Shown here piece after piece: positions 1 through 5,570 of a DNA stretch of 5,938 nucleotides. Under the pieces are notes generated by a model. That model saw nothing but the letters and a program-made list of their open reading frames with translations, was not told where the DNA came from and did not search any database. This DNA comes from Halieaceae bacterium (GTDB lineage: Bacteria > Pseudomonadota > Gammaproteobacteria > Pseudomonadales > Halieaceae), in NCBI GenBank assembly GCA_018666055.1, contig JABJAS010000187.1, positions 1-5,938 on the forward strand. The letters run 5' to 3'. Numbering within the stretch: the stretch's first letter is position 1; every line of letters begins with the position of its first letter. The translations under genes were made by a program, and so were the position numbers.

Positions 1-1
1 A

Positions 2-1201
2 ACAGAGTTAGAGCCTTTCGTTGATTCTCCTCACCGTGTGGGGCTGGCGGATTCGAGGGTCGGCTACGAATCAGAGGCTTACCGCACTGATTCAAAAGTC
101 GTTATCGAGGTATCGGGCATTCGCCAAGCCCTAGACAAGCTGAGCGATGAGACGCCATTGGGTTTGCCGATGGTCAATGAAGGGGCGGACGCGGCAGAAA
201 TTGATCTGGGCAGGGAGTTATTTTTCGATCGGCGTCTCTCTGCCAACGACACCCTTTCTTGTGCGATGTGTCACATTCCTGAACAAGGATTTACCCAGAA
301 CGAGTTGGCCACCCCAGTGGGGCATCAGGGTAAGGGCGTTCGTCGCAACGTGCCTTCGTTGTACAACGTTGTCTTCGTTGAGCAGCTATTTTTAGATGGG
401 AGGGAGACATCGCTGGTCGAGCAAATTTGGTCGCCTCTGTTAGCGCACAACGAAATGGCCAATGAGAATCGACAATCGGTCATGGCAAAACTAGCCGCTA
501 ACGAGTCTTACGCACAACGTTTCGAGGCGCTTTATCCAGAGGGGCTGTCAGAGCGGAGTTTGGGATGGGCGCTGTCCGCTTATCAGCGGGCGCTGTTGTC
601 AGGGGATTCTGATTTTGATCGTTGGTACTTTGCAGACGGCAACCTGTCGAAAGGTCCTTACCCTCCAGAAGCGGCCTTAGGCTTTGCATTATTCAATGAA
701 AAGGGCTGTAGCAGCTGTCACCAGTTGGGCGCGAACAGCAGCTTGTTTTCGGACGGCGGCTTCTATAACACAGGAATCGGCTACCTCCGTCAGCAACGAG
801 GGGTTGAGCTCGATAAGGTGCAACTCGCTCCGGGGGTCTACGTGGTGCCTCTGGTCAGCGCTGAGACGGAGACGTTTATTGATGACGGACGTGCAGAGGT
901 CACTGGACAGAGTGAGGATCGTTGGCAGTACCGCACCCCGAGTTTACGCAATGTCGCGATCACGTTTCCGTACATGCATGATGGGTCGCTCCCCACCCTC
1001 GAAAGTGTGGTGGCGTACTACGCTGGAAATGGCAGCGAGGATCCACTGCAAGATGTGAGAATTAGCGACATGACGATTACGCTGGACGAACAGCAAGCAC
1101 TCGTTGCCTTTCTCAGGACGCTGACATCAAATCAAGTGGATGCATTAGTGTCGGATGCGCGCAGCGTCGAGATAGGCGAAAGGGGAGCCGCAGGGCTCTG
1201 A
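2..1201 (+). CDS. Di-heme cytochrome c peroxidase / MauG-family protein, 5' end outside window
   Basis: This encodes a periplasmic di-heme c-type enzyme of the CCP/MauG family. Counting from the GTG at 38, the first heme site CAMCH is at residues 75-79 and the second, CSSCH, at 224-228, so H79 and H228 are the proximal ligands. Other family signatures are DLGRELFFDRRLS (56-68), FLDGR (118-122), and TPSLRNVAITFPYMHDGS (300-317) followed by TLESVVAYY. Y328 sits where I recall MauG having its tyrosine heme ligand and classical CCPs a methionine, so a MauG/MbnH-like enzyme is favoured over a plain H2O2-detoxifying peroxidase; this rests on remembered alignment. The frame is open from base 2. GTG 38 is unlikely to be the true start because no signal peptide follows it, and c-type hemes are attached in the periplasm. 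About 50 residues of unassigned sequence precede the catalytic domain. The stop is TGA at 1199-1201. Family certain, substrate unknown. Confidence 0.9.
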   Translation, partial: TELEPFVDSPHRVGLADSRVGYESEAYRTDSKVVIEVSGIRQALDKLSDETPLGLPMVNEGADAAEIDLGRELFFDRRLSANDTLSCAMCHIPEQGFTQNELATPVGHQGKGVRRNVPSLYNVVFVEQLFLDGRETSLVEQIWSPLLAHNEMANENRQSVMAKLAANESYAQRFEALYPEGLSERSLGWALSAYQRALLSGDSDFDRWYFADGNLSKGPYPPEAALGFALFNEKGCSSCHQLGANSSLFSDGGFYNTGIGYLRQQRGVELDKVQLAPGVYVVPLVSAETETFIDDGRAEVTGQSEDRWQYRTPSLRNVAITFPYMHDGSLPTLESVVAYYAGNGSEDPLQDVRISDMTITLDEQQALVAFLRTLTSNQVDALVSDARSVEIGERGAAGL

Positions 1202-1229
1202 GCGAGGCCCGTTACGGAGGAGCAACCGA

Positions 1230-1277
1230 ATGAGGCAGGGAAGCGGCCATACTGACGCTGGCGTTGCATTATTGTGA
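1230..1277 (+). CDS. Possible 15-codon leader ORF with strong Shine-Dalgarno
   Basis: An ATG at 1230 opens a 15-codon frame (MRQGSGHTDAGVALL) ending at TGA 1275-1277. A strong GGAGG at 1216-1220 lies nine bases before it. It begins 28 bases after the di-heme cytochrome gene stops, in the gap before the lipoprotein gene. The peptide resembles nothing I recognise and shows no repeated regulatory codons of an attenuator type. The ribosome binding site is the only support; it may be a real small ORF, a leader, or chance. Confidence 0.2.
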   Translation: MRQGSGHTDAGVALL

Positions 1278-1305
1278 CAGTGAGCTGTTCAAATAGTGCT
1301 ATACC
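1274..1305 (+). promoter_or_regulatory. Weak candidate promoter ahead of the TPR lipoprotein gene
   Basis: GTGACA at 1274-1279 matches the sigma-70 -35 consensus at five of six bases. TGCTATACC at 1297-1305 looks like an extended -10 (TG, one base, then TATACC). The spacer is 20 bases, longer than the usual 16-18, so the call leans on the extended -10. It would place transcription start about 75-80 bases before the lipoprotein ATG and allow that gene to be expressed apart from the upstream cytochrome gene. Confidence 0.25.
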
Positions 1306-1372
1306 GCATACCAAGACCTCGCTTACTGTTTGCTTTTGGCTGTGGTTAGGATCGGCTTTCAGGACGAATGAC

Positions 1373-1393
1373 ATGACAGGTGATGAGCGATGA
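1373..1393 (+). CDS. Possible 6-codon minicistron overlapping the lipoprotein start (ATGA)
   Basis: ATG 1373 opens a six-codon frame (MTGDER) ending at TGA 1391-1393, which overlaps the lipoprotein start codon 1390-1392 as ATGA. AGGA at 1361-1364 is eight bases before ATG 1373. The lipoprotein's own Shine-Dalgarno, AGGTGA at 1378-1383, lies inside the minicistron. Such an arrangement could couple translation of the two frames. Four ATGs fall between 1368 and 1392, so chance overlap is quite possible. Confidence 0.15.
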   Translation: MTGDER

Positions 1394-3078
1394 GACGCAA
1401 CGGTATGAACGTGGTATTGGCCGGGCTATTTTGGGTGCTCTGTGGTTGTAGCGATCCCGTCGCGGTAGAGCAGTCTGCTGAGGTCAAGCAGACGTTGGCG
1501 CAACGTGCCGGTGCGCCGTTGTTTAAAGGTATGGGGACCTTCCACATGCCCATTACAACTCGCGATACCGACGCTCAGCGCTACTTTGATCAGGGAATGG
1601 TGCTGGCTTTTGGGTTTAACCACGCAGAATCGATTCGCAGCTTTCGTGCCGCTCAGACATTGGATTCAGACTGCGCCATGTGCTTTTGGGGTGAGGCTTT
1701 AGCCACTGGGCCCAATATTAACGTCACCAATAACGGTAAGGCGGTGATGACCCCCGAAGAGCGAGCGAGTGCGCGCGCCGCGATCGATCACGCCCTGACG
1801 TTAGTCGATGGCGTTACCCCAAAAGAGCGGAGCTGGATTCTGGCGCTGGATAAGCGTTACGACGGTCAACGTGACACGCCCCGCGACCCACTTGACCGTG
1901 CGTGGGCCGATGCGTTGGCTGATATGGCTGGTGCCTATCCCGACGACATGACGGTGGCCTCTGTTTACGCGGAGGCGCTCATGAATACGATGCCGTGGGA
2001 TTACTGGGGTCCGAGTGGGGAGGCGAAGCCTGACACGCAGGCAGTGATTGAGAGTCTTGAAAGGGTGATGGCAGCCGAGCCGGAGCATCCACTGGCCCTC
2101 CATTTATACATACACGCGCTCGAGGCTTCATCGAACGCACAAAAGGCTGAGGCTGCCGCTGATACGCTAGCCAATCTCGTGCCAGGATCGGGGCATTTGG
2201 TTCACATGCCCAGCCATATTTATTTCCGGGTTGGCCGCTATCAAGACGCGGCACTTGCCAATATTCGCGCTGCCGATATTGATGAGGCCTATATCGCCGA
2301 GTGTAATGCTCAAGGCTTCTACCCTGCGTTGTACTACCCCCACAACATTCACTTTTTATGGGCCTCCGCAACCATGCAAGGCCAGAGCGACTTGTCATTG
2401 AAGAGCGCGCGTCGGGTGGTAGAGAATGTGCGTGTTGAACAAGTCGAGCAGTTCCCGACGATCCAATTTTTTCGCACTGTCCCTATGCTGTCGCTGGTTC
2501 GGTTTGCCCGTTGGGAGGAGATTCTGTCTGAGCCAGAGCCGCACGCGCCGTTTGCTTTTGCCCGAGCGATTTGGCACTACGGACGGGGAGTGGCTTACGC
2601 AGCGATGGAGAATGAGGATGCTGCCCTGAATGAATTGGCAGCGATTGAGCGTCTTGAGCCCGAGGTGGATGAGATTTTTATGGGGAATGTGTATCCCGCA
2701 AAAAACCTGCTGGCCATTGCTAAGTCGTTATTGCGGGGCGAGATTGCCTTCCGGTCAGGCGCCATGGCGGCGGCAGTGGTGTCGTTTGAGGAAGCAGTGG
2801 CCATGCAGGACGCGTTGCCCTATACAGAACCACCGTTTTGGTACTACCCAACGCGACAGTCTCTTGGCGCGGCGTTGCTGGCAGATGGTCGCGCTGCCGA
2901 GGCCCAATTGGTTTTTGAGGCGGATCTTGAGCAATATCCAATGAACGGCTGGTCGCTATATGGACTGACTGAGGCGTTAAGCACGCAAGGCCATACTGCT
3001 TTGGCTGAGGCGGCACGTTTGCGCTTCGAGGCCGTTTGGCAATTTTCAGATGTCACGTTATCGACGTCCGTTTTATGA
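1390..3078 (+). CDS. TPR-type lipoprotein, His-rich, unknown function
   Basis: A 562-residue predicted lipoprotein. Residues 1-19 form a lipoprotein signal (MRR, hydrophobic stretch, then LCGC), with C20 as the lipidated cysteine. Ser at +2 favours the outer membrane. The mature part is helical and TPR-like: examples are YFDQGMVLAFGFNHAESIRS (65-84), the repeat around 285-296, and C-terminal repeats near 400-420, 452-475 and 492-515. Distinctive blocks are DCAMCFWGEAL (94-104, C95 and C98), HPLALHLYIHALEAS (233-247), GHLVHMPSHIYFRVGRY (268-284) and YYPHNIHFL (315-323). I recall such blocks as conserved in a widespread family of uncharacterised bacterial TPR proteins. The clustered His and Cys residues could bind metal, but that is inference. 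ATG 1390 is preferred over the in-frame ATG 1405 because it supplies the arginines of the signal peptide and has AGGTGA six bases upstream. The di-heme cytochrome gene lies 188 bases upstream on the same strand, suggesting a shared extracytoplasmic role. Confidence 0.85.
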   Translation: MRRNGMNVVLAGLFWVLCGCSDPVAVEQSAEVKQTLAQRAGAPLFKGMGTFHMPITTRDTDAQRYFDQGMVLAFGFNHAESIRSFRAAQTLDSDCAMCFWGEALATGPNINVTNNGKAVMTPEERASARAAIDHALTLVDGVTPKERSWILALDKRYDGQRDTPRDPLDRAWADALADMAGAYPDDMTVASVYAEALMNTMPWDYWGPSGEAKPDTQAVIESLERVMAAEPEHPLALHLYIHALEASSNAQKAEAAADTLANLVPGSGHLVHMPSHIYFRVGRYQDAALANIRAADIDEAYIAECNAQGFYPALYYPHNIHFLWASATMQGQSDLSLKSARRVVENVRVEQVEQFPTIQFFRTVPMLSLVRFARWEEILSEPEPHAPFAFARAIWHYGRGVAYAAMENEDAALNELAAIERLEPEVDEIFMGNVYPAKNLLAIAKSLLRGEIAFRSGAMAAAVVSFEEAVAMQDALPYTEPPFWYYPTRQSLGAALLADGRAAEAQLVFEADLEQYPMNGWSLYGLTEALSTQGHTALAEAARLRFEAVWQFSDVTLSTSVL

Positions 3079-3082
3079 GCAA

Positions 3083-3152
3083 GCTGCAGTCGGCGGGACT
3101 GCTGAATCGCTTCGGTTGAATCCCCCGCTGCAGTCTAGGTGAAGGTTTTTTT
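3083..3152 (+). terminator. Hairpin plus T-run between the TPR and EthD genes (possible terminator or attenuator)
   Basis: Bases 3084-3098 (CTGCAGTCGGCGGGA) pair with 3121-3133 (TCCCCCGCTGCAG), giving a 13-base-pair GC-rich stem with two single-base bulges (T3090 and one C). The loop of about 22 bases contains a CTTCGG that could fold on its own. Seven T follow at 3146-3152, but twelve bases after the stem, which is not the canonical intrinsic terminator geometry. It starts five bases after the lipoprotein stop and ends six bases before the EthD start, so it could end the first transcript, attenuate read-through, or stabilise a 3' end. Confidence 0.4.
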
Positions 3153-3158
3153 ATCGTT

Positions 3159-3533
3159 ATGATCAAGCTGATCACATTACTGACGCGAAAAGTGGGCCTC
3201 ACGCGAGAGGCGTTTATTGAGCACTACGAAACCCACCACAGAAAAATCGGTGAGAAATACCTGGGTGGCTACGCGGCTAAGTACCAGCGCCGCTATATCC
3301 GCGTTGCAGAGTCGGCTAATCACGCCCCGTTAGAGTTGCCTTTTGACGTGCTGATGGAGATCTGGTTTCCAGATCAGGCCGCCATGGATGCGGCCATGCA
3401 ACTCATTGCGTCGGACACTGCTCAGGCCGAGATTGTCGCCGACGAAGAGCGGCTGTTTGAGCGGGACCAAACCCGCAGTTACGTGGTTGAAGAATACGAG
3501 TCCGATATGCCCATCCCAAAGCGGCTGGCATAG
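3159..3533 (+). CDS. EthD-domain protein (dimeric alpha-beta barrel)
   Basis: A 124-residue cytoplasmic protein with the EthD pattern over nearly its whole length. It has a first strand MIKLITLLTRK, a helix with EAFIEHYETHH (18-27), strands at YQRRYIRVA (42-50) and PFDVLMEIWF (61-70), a second helix after DQAAMDAAM (72-80), then DEERLFERDQTRSYVVEE (95-112). Length and layout fit the ferredoxin-like dimeric alpha-beta barrel fold. The family is named after a protein needed for ethyl tert-butyl ether degradation, but members are diverse and most are unassigned, so no reaction is claimed. MIKLITLL is a typical EthD N-terminus, supporting ATG 3159. The nearest Shine-Dalgarno-like bases, GAAGG at 3141-3145, are 13 bases away across the T-run, a wide spacing that hints at weak or regulated translation. 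The gene is convergent with the acyl-CoA ligase gene, 43 bases away. Confidence 0.85.
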   Translation: MIKLITLLTRKVGLTREAFIEHYETHHRKIGEKYLGGYAAKYQRRYIRVAESANHAPLELPFDVLMEIWFPDQAAMDAAMQLIASDTAQAEIVADEERLFERDQTRSYVVEEYESDMPIPKRLA

Positions 3534-3556
3534 CCGGTCAGAGTCATCGCCGGTTC

Positions 3557-3578
3557 AGGGCGCACTCCTCTGCGCTTT
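3557..3578. terminator. Weak hairpin between convergent genes
   Basis: AGGGCGCA (3557-3564) and TGCGCTTT (3571-3578) pair as an eight-base stem with two G-T pairs around the loop CTCCTC. It sits between the stop of the EthD gene and the stop of the opposing ligase gene and overlaps the latter's stop codon. No T-run follows on either strand, so it is at best a weak bidirectional terminator. Confidence 0.25.
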
Positions 3579-5229
3579 AGTCGAACCAATGCAGCTGTAT
3601 CGCCCCTTGTTCAGCCCCGTCGCGCGCTAAGCGCTCTGCGTCTTCGCCGAAGGTGTTTTCGATTTGCTCCCGACGTATCTTCATCGTTGGCGTGAGGATC
3701 TCATTTTCAATCGTCCAGGGCGTCTGACTAAAAATGATGGCGCCAATGCGGGCATGCTTCTCAATGTCGGCGTTAATGGACTCGACCGTTGCGAGGGCGG
3801 CAGCTTCTACCTCCTCTTTTGGCAGTAAGCGAGAGGGCTCGTTGAGAACCGTCACCATCACGGTTTTTGAGTAGCCTCGCCCCAGCAGACATTGCTGCTC
3901 AGAATGGGGGTTGTCGGCAAAGCGTCCCTCGATCGGCGGGGGCGCGACAAATTTCCCCTGAATCGTTTTGAAGTAGTCTTTAACCCGTCCGGTGATAAAG
4001 ATAAACCCGTCGTCGTCGATGCGGACTTTATCACCGGTATGCAGCCATCCGTCTTGCCAGAGCTCAGCGGTTTTGTCAGGGCGGTTATAGTAGCCCGGCG
4101 TGCAGCCTGCTGCTTTAATCAGGAGTTCGTCGTTGCCGCCGATCTTCACTTCAACCTCGCCAGCTGGTTGACCAATAGAGCCGATCCTACGGTTCTGGGG
4201 GTCAGTAATGATGAGTCCCATCGCCTCGGTTTGGCCAAAACCTTCACACAGCTTAACACCGACAGCGTCCCACCAATTGATCAGGGCAGGCGGGGTTGGC
4301 GCAGCAGCAGTCAGGCAATACTCAACTTCATCGAGACCCAACGCGTTGGTCACCAAGGCTTGCACCCCAGCCTGATCGTTTGCAATAGCAGCATCGAGCG
4401 CCTCGGCGCCGCCAAACTTAGCGGTCACCGACTGTCTGAGTTGCTCCCAGACGCGGGGCGGCCCAAAAAAGATATGCGGCCGGCAGCGCGGAAGGTCGGT
4501 AGCCAGTGTTGCCAGCGACTCGTTGAACCAGATTTCCCCGCCGGTATTGATGGATGAGAATTCTACGATCTGACGTTCGGCAATGTGCGACAGAGGTAGA
4601 TAGCTAAACCAACGTGGTTGCTCGCGCTGTGTGAACAAATACTGGCAGCGACGCATGGGGATGAGGTTGGTGGCGTGGGTCTGAATGACGCCTTTGGGTA
4701 AGCCCGTGGTGCCAGAGGTGAACACCAGTGACACGGTATCATCGGCGTGGGGTGAATAAGCCGGCGATTCGTTGGGCGCCGTGGTAACGAGTTGCTCCCA
4801 CTTTGTATGGGGTAAGTCACAGTCCGTGCCCGGTAATGTGATGATCAGGCAGCCTTCTGGGAGGACAGCCTTCACGCTTTCCCAATTTTCAGTTTCACCG
4901 AGGAACAGTACTTGTGTGTCGGTGAATTCGAGGATGTACTCGGCCGTCGCTTGCGCGTGAGTGGTAAACAGGGGGACCGTAACATTGCCAGAGTGGATGA
5001 TGCTCATATCCGCCATGATCCAGTGTGCCCGGTTTCGGCTCAGTAGCGCCATGTGCTGCCCATGAGCAAACTCAGCTTCGAGCCACGCCGCCACCCGGTC
5101 AATTTCTGCGACGGCGGCGCCCCAGGTGTAATCAGTCGCTCCCCCTTCAAAGAGGTCTCGCATCCAGATGGTCTCAGGTTGTACCTTTGCCCAATGCCGG
5201 GCTTGCTCGGTTAGGGTGCTGCACTGCAT
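3577..5229 (-). CDS. AMP-forming acyl-CoA synthetase (long-chain fatty acid-CoA ligase type)
   Basis: A 550-residue member of the ANL (AMP-binding) superfamily, predicted to activate a carboxylic acid with ATP and CoA through an acyl-adenylate. Motifs in order: the phosphate-binding loop LVFTSGTTGLPKGVIQTH (168-185); FFGPPRVWEQL (254-264), typical of long-chain acyl-CoA synthetases; EGFGQTEAMG (329-338); WLHTGD (395-400, D400 contacting ribose in the family); FIFITGRVKDYFKTIQGKFV (409-428), the hinge region; and a C-terminal LTPTMKIRR with K517 as the likely adenylation lysine. All core residues seem intact. It resembles the FAA1/FadD15-like branch, though at 550 residues it is somewhat shorter than many of roughly 600. 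There is no signal peptide or membrane segment, so it is cytoplasmic or membrane-associated. ATG 5229 has AGAGGA nine bases upstream (5239-5244). Chain length and substrate cannot be read from sequence. It is convergent with the EthD gene and divergent from the secreted Ig-like gene. Confidence 0.93.
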   Translation of the reverse strand: MQCSTLTEQARHWAKVQPETIWMRDLFEGGATDYTWGAAVAEIDRVAAWLEAEFAHGQHMALLSRNRAHWIMADMSIIHSGNVTVPLFTTHAQATAEYILEFTDTQVLFLGETENWESVKAVLPEGCLIITLPGTDCDLPHTKWEQLVTTAPNESPAYSPHADDTVSLVFTSGTTGLPKGVIQTHATNLIPMRRCQYLFTQREQPRWFSYLPLSHIAERQIVEFSSINTGGEIWFNESLATLATDLPRCRPHIFFGPPRVWEQLRQSVTAKFGGAEALDAAIANDQAGVQALVTNALGLDEVEYCLTAAAPTPPALINWWDAVGVKLCEGFGQTEAMGLIITDPQNRRIGSIGQPAGEVEVKIGGNDELLIKAAGCTPGYYNRPDKTAELWQDGWLHTGDKVRIDDDGFIFITGRVKDYFKTIQGKFVAPPPIEGRFADNPHSEQQCLLGRGYSKTVMVTVLNEPSRLLPKEEVEAAALATVESINADIEKHARIGAIIFSQTPWTIENEILTPTMKIRREQIENTFGEDAERLARDGAEQGAIQLHWFD

Positions 5230-5267
5230 GACTGACGGTCCTCTCTCGATCGTTCGTTGAGGTGCTT

Positions 5268-5292
5268 GACGCTGAGGCGTTGTGGCAGCGTC
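5268..5292. promoter_or_regulatory. Perfect 7-base inverted repeat in the ligase 5' region
   Basis: GACGCTG (5268-5274) and CAGCGTC (5286-5292) are exact reverse complements separated by 11 bases. The dyad ends 39 bases before the ligase start codon, outside its Shine-Dalgarno. It could be an operator half-site pair or a hairpin in the leader mRNA. I cannot match it to a known regulator's site. Confidence 0.3.
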
Positions 5293-5410
5293 TTGGCTTC
5301 TGCGTGATAGCTCAGAAGTAGCACTCGCAATCGGTGCTAACCATAATCGTTACCCCTCATCAATGCCAGCCACATTGCGCTACCGGCATGCCTCGGAGGG
5401 AGGCAGTGAA

Positions 5411-5521
5411 ATGCGGTTTGCCAACGGTTATAGTGAGAGGCATCCAGACGCACACCGCACTTTCGTAAGACAAGCGAACAGTACGACGCGTTACCAGTGG
5501 GCAGCCCTAACCGCACCTTGA
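5411..5521 (+). CDS. Possible 36-residue small protein with strong Shine-Dalgarno
   Basis: ATG 5411 begins a 36-codon frame ending at TGA 5519-5521. GGGAGG at 5398-5403 lies seven bases upstream, a near-ideal ribosome binding site. The product starts MRFANGYSERHPDAHRTF, is hydrophilic and basic with several His and Arg residues, and has no signal or membrane segment. I do not recognise it. The frame stays open further upstream to a GTG at 5282, but that start has no comparable ribosome binding site. It lies between divergent genes and reads towards the secreted Ig-like gene 49 bases away. It may be a small protein, a leader peptide, or chance. Confidence 0.25.
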   Translation: MRFANGYSERHPDAHRTFVRQANSTTRYQWAALTAP

Positions 5522-5570
5522 GACCCCGCGCTGCCGATATCAGTTGATGAGTTTAGAAATAAGGGTTCGC

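Larger units (their letters stand above)
5230..5570. other. Intergenic region between divergent genes
   Basis: This stretch of about 340 bases must carry control signals for the ligase gene (leftwards) and probably for the secreted Ig-like gene (rightwards). I can see the ligase Shine-Dalgarno, a perfect 7-base dyad (5268-5292), a -10-like CATAAT at 5342-5347 without a good -35, a small hairpin TGCCTC/GAGGCA at 5389-5405, and a possible 36-codon ORF at 5411-5521. No promoter on either strand reaches a convincing two-box match. No recognisable protein or RNA gene is present. Confidence 0.6.

Noticed and set aside
38..40. GTG 38 as the true start of the di-heme cytochrome gene
   Set aside because: The frame is open to base 2 and the protein from GTG lacks the signal peptide that a periplasmic c-type cytochrome needs, so the start lies upstream.
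684..1058. 124-codon open frame on the + strand
   Set aside because: It is out of frame within the di-heme cytochrome gene across the second heme motif and has a non-natural composition.
1330..1352. TTGCTT / TAGGAT as a promoter for the lipoprotein gene
   Set aside because: The spacer is only 11 bases, too short for a sigma-70 promoter.
1672..1683. CAMC in the TPR lipoprotein, matching the first heme motif of the neighbour
   Set aside because: It is followed by Phe, not His (CAMCF), so it is not a c-type heme site; it may still bind metal or form a disulfide.
3892..4557. 221-codon open frame on the + strand
   Set aside because: It lies wholly antisense to the acyl-CoA ligase, whose motifs are intact, and its product shows no recognisable domain.
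5303..5335. tRNA-like D-arm string (TAGCTCAG at 5308-5315 with GTAGCA after it)
   Set aside because: No matching acceptor stem, anticodon arm or T-arm (GTTCRA-type) sequence follows at the right spacing.
5282..5410. N-terminal extension of the small ORF back to GTG 5282
   Set aside because: It has no ribosome binding site of note and overlaps the dyad; ATG 5411 has a far better start.
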